A DNA stretch of 64,000 bases from Phycisphaerae bacterium (GTDB taxonomy: Bacteria > Planctomycetota > Phycisphaerae > UBA1845 > Fen-1342): the NCBI GenBank assembly GCA_017999985.1, contig JAGNKU010000002.1:310001-374000 (forward strand), given 5' to 3'. This document shows, in pieces, positions 17,401 to 24,931 of the stretch (position 1 is the stretch's first letter; every line of letters starts with the position of its first letter). Both the position numbers and the translations under genes were made by a program. Under the pieces are notes generated by a model. The model was not told the origin of the DNA and searched no databases. It saw nothing but the letters and a program-made list of their open reading frames with translations.

Positions 17401-18000
17401 GAGACGCTGGGCGGCACGAGTACCGACTGCAATGTGAACGGCGTGCCCGATGCCTGCGAGATCGCGGGTGGTTCAAGCCCAGACTGCAATGGTAACGCCG
17501 TGCCCGACGAGTGCGATCTCGACGGGGGCACGAGCCTGGACTGCAACTTGAACGGCTATCCGGACGAGTGCGAGCCCGACTGCAACGGCAACGGTCAGGC
17601 CGACGAATGCGACATCTTTCAGGGGGCCAGCTTCGACTGTGACGCTAACGGCGTGCCGGACGAATGCGAGCTGCACCCGGACTGTAACCAGAACTATGTC
17701 CCCGACGAGTGCGACTTGCTGAGCGGCACAAGCATCGACGCGAACGCCAACGGCATCCCCGACGAGTGCGAAATCTGCGCCGGCGACCTGGATTGCAGCG
17801 GGGCCGTCGACTTCGTCGATATCAACGCGTTCGTGCTCTACCTGTCGAACTTCCCCGTGTGGCAGACGACTTACGCCGGCTGTGACGCGGCAAACGGCGA
17901 CCTGGACGGCAACGGCGTCTACCCCGCCCTCGCCGACATCAACGCCTTCGTGACCCTGTTATCCACGCATTCACTGCCGCTGGCGTGCGGCGACCGCTGA
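14476..18000 (+). CDS. Secreted right-handed beta-helix protein with calcium repeats and dockerin tail
   Basis: 1174 residues from ATG 14476, preceded by GGGGAGAG. The signal peptide ends near TCSVAGA. The body has two parallel beta-helix blocks (about 25-560 and 660-950) built of repeats of the type LTNCTIxxNTAxxxGGGVYC, separated by a short beta-sandwich-like linker. About eight DCNxNGxPDECE units follow (about 970-1100), resembling thrombospondin-3 calcium loops. The end is a dockerin-like pair GDLDCSGAVDFVDINAF and GDLDGNGVYPALADINAF. No polysaccharide-lyase catalytic residues can be assigned, so adhesion or surface structure is as likely as enzyme activity. It lies inside the cytochrome island but has its own promoter; a link to electron transfer is unproven. 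Confidence 0.85.
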   Translation: MRPIRVFAGLVGFVVIASTCSVAGATIIYVDDDASPGGNGLSWPTAFRFLQDALAAAQPSDEIRVAQGTYYPDRDAAHPTGTADRALSFTLKDGVGLYGSYAGLGATDPNARDIAAYVTVLSGDIGAPGDDSDNSYHVVHGGSTSASALLDGFTITDGNANGAAPHDRGGGVRCDDSSSPTLANCTIAGNTASLNGGGVYCGYFSRPTLTNCDIVNNVADHGGGLHFYDSSSPTLADCTIAGNLAADGGGVYCDHSDYHAIPTLTNCTIAQNTAAGSGGGVYGDGYAILVLTACTIIGNTAGGDGAGVHGGWYSSLTLTSCSITDNAAGTDGGGVYCGSYADATLTACTITDNVASERGAGVCCHCFSAKLTSCTLKSNVAGGNGGGVYCDASSLTLVNSTLADNVGGNGGGVYCEANPTARLTNCTFTGNAAASKGGGLYRSAISNPIFTNCILWANTPQAIYPQGGSMVVTYCDVQGGWSGTGNIDADPEFAFPDDPHLLNSSPCIDAGTNSPSGGLPSSDADGLARVLDGDGDGSTVADMGACEFDPATPTLALSATRLTITALTGQTGSRALEIRNSTCGALAWELHCAADWLTADPVAGESAGEVDTVTLTASTTDLTHGTYVTTAWVNAAQALNAPRAVTVVLRVAGTLHVPSEYPTIQAAIDAATFPGDEVVIADGVYAGPGNINLDFRGRAIPLRSVSGDPALCTIDCEGNGCGFYFHSGEGPASNVQGLTIRNASNSGVYCSGSSPRLVNCRITGNTTGDNGGGVYCTDQASPSLVNCTLAGNTSMNDGGALYCGYYSSPTLINCTLASNTAAHRGGGLSCHNYSNPTLTNCILWPNTPEAIYVRSGNPDVTYCNVQGGFVGTGNINASALFVRDPDPGPDGQWGTLDDDYGDLRLTHGSTCIDAGNNLAVPSTIATDLSGNPRFVDVTCRPDSGNGPPPIVDLGAYEAPDDLLIDCNGNGVDDLCETLGGTSTDCNVNGVPDACEIAGGSSPDCNGNAVPDECDLDGGTSLDCNLNGYPDECEPDCNGNGQADECDIFQGASFDCDANGVPDECELHPDCNQNYVPDECDLLSGTSIDANANGIPDECEICAGDLDCSGAVDFVDINAFVLYLSNFPVWQTTYAGCDAANGDLDGNGVYPALADINAFVTLLSTHSLPLACGDR

Positions 18001-18021
18001 CGCACGCGACGATGCGGACGA

Positions 18022-19542
18022 TTACTCCGGCTTCGGCGGCCCCGGCAGCGGATCCTTCAACCCTACGGCCGCCCAGAACGCCGGCACGCCGTGGCAGGCC
18101 TCGCAGCCCAGCGCCATCTCCTTCGGCGCGACCTCGTGGCTGACTTTGAGGTACATGACGGTCTCAGGGAATCCGTAGGTTCCGGTGAACGGAATCCCCG
18201 TGTACGCCGCCCCGTCCGCGAGCGCCAACCCCCAGTCAAACTCGACCCAATACGGATTCGCGCCGCCGGCCGTGCCAAACAGGTGCGGCACGCTCAGCCG
18301 CTTGGCCAACGTGTCCGCCGGCTGCCGGCCCACCATTTTCTTGAACGGGTAGATTTTCGCGTCCGCGTCATCCTTCGTCGCCGCCGGCTCGGCGATGACC
18401 ACCGGGTCTTCCGCGGTACCCGCCACCGTGTACGTATCGCTCACGCCGATGATCATCCGCCGCCACAGGTCGTTGTGCCAGCGATACTCCGGCTGCACGC
18501 CCTTCGCCCACACGAACGTGCCCTTCTGCTTGTCGTACGTCGGCTGGCCGAGTTCATCCGTCGGAATCGGGCTGATGTCCTGGCCGGCCGTATCCCAATA
18601 CCACGCCACCTTCGTCGGCTTGCTGCGCGCGAAGGCCGGAATATGGCACGTTTCGCAGGCTACGCGCGCCAGGTGCGCGTTCAGCAACGGATCGACCGGC
18701 GGGTTCGCCGTGTGCACGTCGGTATCCCCGTGGCAGCGTGTGCACGCCGGCGCCGCCCCGCCCTCGTTCACCGAATGCAGCGCAAAGCCGGCGATGCCGT
18801 GATTCTGTTCCGTATGGCACTCCTGGCACGCGAAATCCAGTCCGCCCATATGCACATCCATCTCGCGCGTCGGGCTGGCCAGATCGGACGACATGTCGCC
18901 ATGCTTCACGTTGTCGCCCCCGCCGGCGTAGAAATGACAGAAGCCGCAGTTGCGCCGCGTCGGCGGCCCCACCTTGTACGCGACCTGCTGCAGTTCGTCG
19001 GGGCCGACCACCGTTACTTGACCTTCGTTGACGAGCGCCGCCGCCCCACCCCCACCGCCATCCGTCGGGTGCTTGGCATACGTACCCGTTGTGTCGTGAC
19101 AGATGAAGCAATCGACCTGCGCCGTGCTCGTGAAGTCGAACGTGTCATCCTTCCAGCCATAGCTCGGATGGCACTGCGCGCAGCGCCCCTCGTTGGACGG
19201 TACCGCGATGCAGAAGTTGTTCAGCAGATCACGCTTGCCGTGCGTTTCCGTTTCGTGCCCGACGATGTTCACGGACGCCCCCGCCCACTGCCAGTGCCCG
19301 CTCTCCAGCAGGTCCGCCGCCACATCCGCATGGCAGATCTGGCATGTCGCCGGCCCCTCGTACCCCCCGGGGACAACCTCCGTCAGGAAGCGTTCGTGAT
19401 CGGTCTTTTCCACCGGCGTATTGCCATCCGGCGGTGAATTCCCGTCCGGCACGCCGTCGTCGGGCGGACACCCCCCCAGTGCCCCCAGCCCCGCGATGCC
19501 GAGCCCCGTCAAGGTGACGATCAGGCAGTATCGCAGAGACAC
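18022..19542 (-). CDS. Octahaem cytochrome, tetrathionate reductase (OTR) family, lipoprotein
   Basis: 506 residues. I use the GTG at 19542, which has GAGGAG 6 bases upstream and a lipoprotein signal ending LGALGGC (Cys25). Eight CXXCH motifs: CQICH, CAQCH, CFICH, CGFCH, CQECH, CTRCH, CETCH and CEACH. The stretch NEGRCAQCHPSYGWKDDTFDF followed by VDCFICHDTTGTYAKHP is the hallmark of octahaem tetrathionate reductase proteins. Characterised members reduce tetrathionate, and in vitro also nitrite and hydroxylamine. The haem spacing and the length fit the family; here the protein is lipid-anchored. It is convergent with the beta-helix gene, separated by only 21 bases, and 191 bases downstream of the OmcA/MtrC-like gene on the same strand. 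Confidence 0.9.
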   Translation of the reverse strand: MSLRYCLIVTLTGLGIAGLGALGGCPPDDGVPDGNSPPDGNTPVEKTDHERFLTEVVPGGYEGPATCQICHADVAADLLESGHWQWAGASVNIVGHETETHGKRDLLNNFCIAVPSNEGRCAQCHPSYGWKDDTFDFTSTAQVDCFICHDTTGTYAKHPTDGGGGGAAALVNEGQVTVVGPDELQQVAYKVGPPTRRNCGFCHFYAGGGDNVKHGDMSSDLASPTREMDVHMGGLDFACQECHTEQNHGIAGFALHSVNEGGAAPACTRCHGDTDVHTANPPVDPLLNAHLARVACETCHIPAFARSKPTKVAWYWDTAGQDISPIPTDELGQPTYDKQKGTFVWAKGVQPEYRWHNDLWRRMIIGVSDTYTVAGTAEDPVVIAEPAATKDDADAKIYPFKKMVGRQPADTLAKRLSVPHLFGTAGGANPYWVEFDWGLALADGAAYTGIPFTGTYGFPETVMYLKVSHEVAPKEMALGCEACHGVPAFWAAVGLKDPLPGPPKPE

Positions 19543-19733
19543 GCACGTCTCCTCATTGAGCTGAGTCAGCGCGAGCCTTCCCGCGGCTGCGCGCGGACAT
19601 GCCACTGGCTGTGGTAGTCCAATCGCCCCCGCAAGTCAACGCCCCCCGTGCCAGCAAGACGCAGGGCAGGGAAGACTCCCTGCCCTGCGGTGATTCCAGG
19701 TGTGCCGTCGCTTCCGTTACGCCCGCCGGTCGA

Positions 19734-22070
19734 CTACGGAACCGCGTGGCTCCGCTCCACCGAGAATGTCTTGCCGTCGCCGTGGCAGACCGCGCAGCCT
19801 TCCTGGCCCACGCCGAGCGTGTTCAGCTCGACGTGCACGGCCGTCGCGGTGGAGTCGTGGCACGACGTGCAGGCGACCTTCCAGATGCTGACGTCGTTGC
19901 GTTCCACCGGTGTCTTCCACGCATCCGTCGCGTGGCACGCCACGCAATTCGCCGGCCCGTTGGGCATCACCGGGGTGAATGCTGTCGAAAAGTCGGCGAC
20001 GTTGTTGCCGAATCCGACGAGGTCGTACACGCCTCCGTCCTGCACGACGCTCAGCGCGCGCGCCGCGTGAATCTTGTGGATCATGATCTTGAAGTCGATC
20101 GAATCCGCCTCGGGCGCCTGCGTCTGACCCTCGGCGACGTTCGGACGATCCTCCGCGCCCGCCGTGTGGCACATTACACAATTCTCAACACTCTTGCGGC
20201 CATTGCCGTGGAAGCGGAGATCGCCGTGGCAGGCGTTGCACTTCGCGTCCGTGACAAAGCCCGGATAGTCCCCCGCCGCGCCGGAGCCGGCGGTGTTGAT
20301 GCGGACGCCAAACAACCCTGGCTCCGACGTCTCGCGATAGGTGGTGTCGCCAAGCGTGAATTGCCGGTACGCATACACCATGATCGTGTAGGACCCCGCC
20401 TTCAGATTCTGGCCGCTCAACTCGCCCCAGCCGTCGGCATAGGTGAACGCCGCCGAGTCGTTCAGTGGCGCCGGATACGTCGCCGGAATCGCCGCCGGGC
20501 TGGTGTACACGAACGGTCCGGTCCCCGTCGCGGGCACGCCACCCGTCATCGTCACCACGCCCTCGTTGGAGGTGGCCTTGATCGCGGCCGTCGAGCCCGC
20601 CACCGGCAGGATCTTCTGGTAGTTCACCGTCGGACCGGCCATGACGAAGTTCACCGACCACAGATCTTCCATGTCAACGGGGTCATCGTTCGCATCGAGT
20701 ACGCGGAACGTGACGATCGGCGCATCTCCGACCGCGAAGAACCCATCGCCGCTGTTGCCCTCCACGGAGTCGATCACAACCTTCAGGCCCAGGATGTTGT
20801 CGGGGTTCGACAGCGGCGGCACGTGCACTACCTCCGCGTCGTACGTCATCCCGGCACCGTGGCACAACGCGCAGGATCCGTCCGCGAACTTGTGCACAAC
20901 GCCAGCCGAGTCCGACGACTTCCCCGGCGGCACGCGGTACGCCACGTTGTTCAGCTGCGTCTGCTTCAACGTGCCAAACAGCTCGTTGTCCTGATCGAGC
21001 ACCGTCCCGCTGTCGAAGTTCAGGTCATCGTGGCAGGTCGTGCAGCGCGCCTGGGTCAGGTTCGCGTCCGCGTAGATCTCGGCGCCCTGCGCCGCGCCGC
21101 CGTGACACACTTGGCAGTTCCGCATCTGCTCGTTGAAGCCGGTGCCGCCCGGCATGAACGGGAACTGCACGTGCGAGAAATCCACCACGTTCCCCTGGAA
21201 TCCGGCCACCTCGTAGAGGTAAGGGTCCGAGCCATCAGCCGTCGCGGCGACCCGGGGCAGATTCGCGCCGGTGTGCAGCTTGTGAATCATCTCGCCGAAT
21301 TCAATCGACTCGGCACCCGCGGAATCGAGCGCACCGGCGGTATGGCAGAGCACGCAGCCGGTCAGGCTGAAGCGGTTGGACCCGTGCACGGTCATCTGCA
21401 CGTGGCAGATGTTGCAGTTGGCCTGCGTCACGAACTCGCGCGCCGTCGGCGTCGCGCCGCCAACCGCGAAGTCGAACGTCGCATCGCCGGCCTTGCGGAC
21501 GCTCTCACCGTCCACGGTGAAGGTCCGCCGTGCCTCGATTCCTACGGTGTAAGTACCGGCGGCGACGGTGCCGCCGCCGCCCGACGGCGCGTTCACGGGC
21601 TTGGCGTACGTGGTGGGCAGATTGCCCAGCGCGTAGGTGTAGCTTCCGTCGGCGTTGGTCGTGACCTTCGTCAGGTCGCCCTCCGGCACGATCACCCGCT
21701 GGTAGCCCTCGGTCGGCCCCGACACGTAGATCGAGAACCGGTCGAGCTCCTCGATCGCAATCGTATTGCTGCTGCCATCCTGGATCGTGAACGTCACGTT
21801 CACCGGACCGCCGAGTTCGACCGGGCTGCTGCCACTCACATCCGTAATGGTGACGACCGTGTCCGGAAGCGTATCTCCGGCTGCGAGGCCCGGATCGCCC
21901 TGCGGACCCGTTGCACCCGTCGGCCCCGCCGGCCCCGTCGGACCCTCCGGACCCGTCGGACCCGTCGGACCCTCCAACAGGCCGCCTGGACAGCCGCCGA
22001 GCATCAGGCTCAGCGCCGCGATGATGCTCAATCCGACGCCTGTACGCAACATTGCCGAGCTGCGCCTCAT
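19734..22070 (-). CDS. OmcA/MtrC-family decahaem c-type cytochrome, lipoprotein
   Basis: 778 residues from ATG 22070, preceded by AGGAG. The lipoprotein signal ends SLMLGGC (Cys27). A short collagen-like run of GPT/GPA triplets follows (about 34-60). Beta-rich domain I leads to a first pentahaem group (CNICH, CVLCH, CQVCH, CTTCH, CALCH, from residue 219). A second beta domain (LGLKVVIDSVEG onward) leads to the second pentahaem group (CNACH, CVMCH, CVACH, CTSCH, CAVCH). This alternation of split beta-barrels and pentahaem domains is the architecture of OmcA and MtrC, surface terminal reductases of Shewanella. It implies a surface-exposed cytochrome and makes an extracellular electron route very likely. 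No MtrA or MtrB is directly beside it; the barrel operon at 5137-10009 may serve. Confidence 0.93.
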   Translation of the reverse strand: MRRSSAMLRTGVGLSIIAALSLMLGGCPGGLLEGPTGPTGPEGPTGPAGPTGATGPQGDPGLAAGDTLPDTVVTITDVSGSSPVELGGPVNVTFTIQDGSSNTIAIEELDRFSIYVSGPTEGYQRVIVPEGDLTKVTTNADGSYTYALGNLPTTYAKPVNAPSGGGGTVAAGTYTVGIEARRTFTVDGESVRKAGDATFDFAVGGATPTAREFVTQANCNICHVQMTVHGSNRFSLTGCVLCHTAGALDSAGAESIEFGEMIHKLHTGANLPRVAATADGSDPYLYEVAGFQGNVVDFSHVQFPFMPGGTGFNEQMRNCQVCHGGAAQGAEIYADANLTQARCTTCHDDLNFDSGTVLDQDNELFGTLKQTQLNNVAYRVPPGKSSDSAGVVHKFADGSCALCHGAGMTYDAEVVHVPPLSNPDNILGLKVVIDSVEGNSGDGFFAVGDAPIVTFRVLDANDDPVDMEDLWSVNFVMAGPTVNYQKILPVAGSTAAIKATSNEGVVTMTGGVPATGTGPFVYTSPAAIPATYPAPLNDSAAFTYADGWGELSGQNLKAGSYTIMVYAYRQFTLGDTTYRETSEPGLFGVRINTAGSGAAGDYPGFVTDAKCNACHGDLRFHGNGRKSVENCVMCHTAGAEDRPNVAEGQTQAPEADSIDFKIMIHKIHAARALSVVQDGGVYDLVGFGNNVADFSTAFTPVMPNGPANCVACHATDAWKTPVERNDVSIWKVACTSCHDSTATAVHVELNTLGVGQEGCAVCHGDGKTFSVERSHAVP

Positions 22071-22272
22071 GGCCGTTCTCCTTCGCGATTTGCGCTCGCA
22101 ACTTCCTGACATGTGCCCGTTGAGTCGTATGTTATCGCGCGAAGGGTGCAATGCAATGCAAACTTGCGCGCTCCGCGCCGGCCACGTCAGTATGCTCCGG
22201 AACGCGCCAGCACCGCAATCCTCCCCAGCGGGGGATCTCCTCCCCCTTAGGGGGGAGCCGACTGCGTACTGT

Positions 22273-22938
22273 TCAGAGGTTGTTACGGACCGCGTAGCTC
22301 ACCGCCGCCGCGCGCGAGCACAGCGCCAGCTTGCGGTAAACGCTCTTCAGATGTGAACGCACCGTCGAGGACGATACGCCGATTTCCGAGGCGATGACAT
22401 CGTTGCGCAACCCGCGCCCCACCAACCGCAGCACCCGCAATTCCTGCCCGGTCAGGCCCGCCGGCGGCCCGTCGTCCGCCGCGCCGCCCGCCATGCCGAT
22501 CAGACGGTGCGCGACCGCCTGCGAAAGCCGTACCTGCACGGCTCGGTCGTCCGTGACATCACAGAACAGCAGCGCGCGCCCGATCAGCGCACCGTCCGGG
22601 CTGTAACACCGCGACGCATTGGCCTTGAGATCGGCGCGCTGCGGCCAGCGCAGCGCGATGTCCGCCATGTGGTGCCCCTCCATTTCACCGGCGTCACGCC
22701 AGAACGCGGCCAACTGCGGGTCTTTCAGGACCTGGCCGACCGCGTGTCCGACGCATTGCGCGCGCGGCGCCCCCAGGACGTGCTCGGCTGCGCGATTCAA
22801 CCACACCACCCGTCCCTGCGTGTCCACCAGCACCAGGCCGATCGACAGGCCCGCCACCGCCTGCGCCAACAAACAGGCATCCTCGCAATCCTGCCCTCGC
22901 GGCGATTTCCCGGCCGGCATGCGGCTGCGCGCAATCAT
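22273..22938 (-). CDS. PAS-domain LuxR-type transcriptional regulator
   Basis: 221 residues, starting at ATG 22938 after GAGAGGG. The N-terminal half is PAS-like: SIGLVLVDTQGRVVWLNRAAE, then LLFCDVTDD at the end of the fold. The C-terminal half is a LuxR/FixJ helix-turn-helix (LTGQELRVLRLVGRGLRNDV, then IASEIGVSSSTVRSHLKSVY). It has no receiver domain and no visible haem- or flavin-binding signature. It is transcribed divergently from the CbcL-like operon across a 97-base gap, and lies upstream of the decahaem gene on the same strand, so control of electron-transfer genes is a reasonable guess. Longer in-frame extensions toward 23157 would run into the opposite gene. Confidence 0.85.
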   Translation of the reverse strand: MIARSRMPAGKSPRGQDCEDACLLAQAVAGLSIGLVLVDTQGRVVWLNRAAEHVLGAPRAQCVGHAVGQVLKDPQLAAFWRDAGEMEGHHMADIALRWPQRADLKANASRCYSPDGALIGRALLFCDVTDDRAVQVRLSQAVAHRLIGMAGGAADDGPPAGLTGQELRVLRLVGRGLRNDVIASEIGVSSSTVRSHLKSVYRKLALCSRAAAVSYAVRNNL

Positions 22939-23035
22939 GTTCTGGCCCTCTCGCGTACACCACCAACCGTCGATTATAGTTACCGCCACGTCACGCGGCC
23001 TCCACGGCCGGAGTTTTTCTCCGAGACGAGGCGCC
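22939..23035. promoter_or_regulatory. Divergent control region with small hairpin
   Basis: 97 bases between the PAS-LuxR gene and the CbcL-like gene. TTATAGT near 22976 could be a -10 element for the rightward operon. CGGAG-TTTTT-CTCCG (23009-23023) is a 5-bp inverted repeat close to the start codon, preceded by two direct CGGCC copies. Either could be a regulator site; neither is a known operator that I can name. Confidence 0.35.
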
Positions 23036-24931
23036 ATGTCTGAGCACCGGTCCAGCTTTCTGCCCCGCACGCAGCGCCGCCGCTCATGGCCCTGGCTCGC
23101 GGTGCTGTTCCTGCTGGCTCCGCTGCCGCCAGCCGCGCGGGCGGGCGACCCGGACAACTGCCTGCTTTGCCACCAGTTTCGCGGACTCAGCCGCTACGAC
23201 CCCGCGGCCGACCGCGCGCACCTGTTCTTCGTCGATCCGGACTACACTCATGAGCTCCGCGGCCCGCACGCCCGGCTCGCCTGCACGGCGTGCCACGCGC
23301 GCAGCGAAGTCGGTGTCGTGCCGCATGGCGCCGTCTCCCGCGTGAACTGCACGCAGACCTGCCACCTCAGCGCCGCGGGCCAGCTCGACCGCCGCTTCAG
23401 TCACGAAAACGTCGCCTGGCTCCTCGATCGCGGCGCACACACACATGCTGTGCTCAGCAGCCTGACCTTCACCGGCGGACCCTTGCTGGCGCCCGGCCAG
23501 TCCCCCTGCCTGTACTGCCACGACGAGCCGGTCTTCCGCGACCCCGCCAACGTGGTGACCACGCTGTCGCCACGTGATGACCGGACTTTCGACCGCTGCG
23601 ACGTCTGCCATGCCGAGCAAGTCCCCATCGATGTCGCCTACTACCTGCGGCATATCGCGGCCCGGCTCCAGTCCGCCCGGCCCCCGCTCGAGATCGCCCA
23701 GGTCTGCGCCGTCTGCCACACGGACCCCGACGTCCTCAAGACGTTTGAGATGCCCAACGCCGTCGCCAGCTTCGTCCGCAGCTTCCACGGCAAGGCCGCG
23801 CTGCTCGGCGACAACACGACCGCCGACTGTCTCGCCTGCCACGTCGCCGCCGGCGAGAACGCGCACCTCATGCTCGCCAAGGCCGACCCGCGTTCGTCTG
23901 TCCATCCCGCCAACGTCGCCAACGCCTGCCGCAGCACCGCCTGCCATCCGGGCGCCGACCCGCGCTTCGCCGCCGCCGCCGTGCACCTTGACCTGCCCAC
24001 CGCCCGCGGCACGCTCGAATTCGCCGTCGCGGCGGCGTTCATTCTGCTGACCATCGGTACGTTCGGCCCGTCGCTGCTGCTCTGCCTGCTCGAGCTGGCC
24101 CAGATCGTCTTCGGCCGCCGGCATGAGGGCGAGCACGCCGCCCTGCAGCTCGTGCAGGCAGTGCTGGCCCACCCCTACGGTCGCACGCGTTTGGCGCGCT
24201 TCACGGTCAGCCAGCGCTACCAGCACTGGGTCCTGGTCGTGCTCTTCACCACGCTCGCCGTCACCGGCTTCCCCATGAAATTCGCCGATCACGACTGGGC
24301 CCGCGGCGTGATTGAGACGCTCGGCGGCCTGCGCGTCACCCGCACGATTCACCACTGGGCCGGCATCGCCCTTGTGCTCGGCTTCGCCGCGCACTTCGTC
24401 TATTGCCTGCACACGTACTGGCGGCGCGCCCGCGAACGCGGCCCCGCCGGCGGACGCGTCGGCCTCTGGGCGGCGATCTGGAAGCTCCCGATGGTCGTCC
24501 ACCCGCGCGACCTGCTGAAAGGGCATCATCTGCTGCTCTATCTCTGCGGCCTGCGCCGTGAGCCGCCTTCGTTCGGCCGCTTCAGCATCAAGGAAAAATT
24601 CGAGTACATCGGCGTGTTCTGGGGCACGACGCTGCTGGGGCTCACCGGCGCCCTGCTGTGGGGCGAGCAAATCTTCTCCCACTACCTCAGCGGCCGCATC
24701 CTGAACATCGCGCTCATCGCCCACACGTACGAGGCCTTCCTGGCCATCATCCACGTCGGCATCCTGCACATCGTCAACGTCATCTTCTCGCCGCACGTCT
24801 TCCCCCTCTCGCTCGCCACGATCACCGGCGACACCCCGCTCGGTGAACTGGCTGCCACCCACTCCGAGTTCGTGGCGGAGGCCGCCCGCGACCTGAACGT
24901 CCAACTCCCAGCGGAGGCACCCCATGAGTAA
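23036..24931 (+). CDS. CbcL-like fusion: octahaem cytochrome c plus b-type cytochrome
   Basis: 631 residues from ATG 23036, just after GAGG. A signal peptide (WPWLAVLFLLAPLPPAARA) leads to a periplasmic domain with eight haem motifs between residues 42 and 305: CLLCH, CTACH, CTQTCH (CX3CH), CLYCH, CDVCH, CAVCH, CLACH and CRSTACH (CX4CH). From about residue 320 an integral domain of the cytochrome b561/FdnI-HydC type follows (RYQHWVLVVLFTTLAVTGFP, RTIHHWAGIALVLGFAAHFV, HTYEAFLAIIHVGILHIVNV), with several in-membrane His suited to two b haems. Geobacter CbcL has the same fusion and oxidises menaquinol for low-potential extracellular acceptors. The function here is by analogy. The stop overlaps the next start by 8 bases. 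Confidence 0.87.
   Translation: MSEHRSSFLPRTQRRRSWPWLAVLFLLAPLPPAARAGDPDNCLLCHQFRGLSRYDPAADRAHLFFVDPDYTHELRGPHARLACTACHARSEVGVVPHGAVSRVNCTQTCHLSAAGQLDRRFSHENVAWLLDRGAHTHAVLSSLTFTGGPLLAPGQSPCLYCHDEPVFRDPANVVTTLSPRDDRTFDRCDVCHAEQVPIDVAYYLRHIAARLQSARPPLEIAQVCAVCHTDPDVLKTFEMPNAVASFVRSFHGKAALLGDNTTADCLACHVAAGENAHLMLAKADPRSSVHPANVANACRSTACHPGADPRFAAAAVHLDLPTARGTLEFAVAAAFILLTIGTFGPSLLLCLLELAQIVFGRRHEGEHAALQLVQAVLAHPYGRTRLARFTVSQRYQHWVLVVLFTTLAVTGFPMKFADHDWARGVIETLGGLRVTRTIHHWAGIALVLGFAAHFVYCLHTYWRRARERGPAGGRVGLWAAIWKLPMVVHPRDLLKGHHLLLYLCGLRREPPSFGRFSIKEKFEYIGVFWGTTLLGLTGALLWGEQIFSHYLSGRILNIALIAHTYEAFLAIIHVGILHIVNVIFSPHVFPLSLATITGDTPLGELAATHSEFVAEAARDLNVQLPAEAPHE

Noticed and set aside
17370-17780. 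DCNxNGxPDECE repeats as zinc fingers
   Set aside because: The spacing and acidic residues fit calcium loops of the thrombospondin-3 type, and the protein is secreted.
19599-22109. An 836-residue open frame on the plus strand
   Set aside because: It lies opposite the decahaem gene, whose haem motifs, lipobox and ribosome site are on the minus strand. High GC makes such long antisense frames common here.
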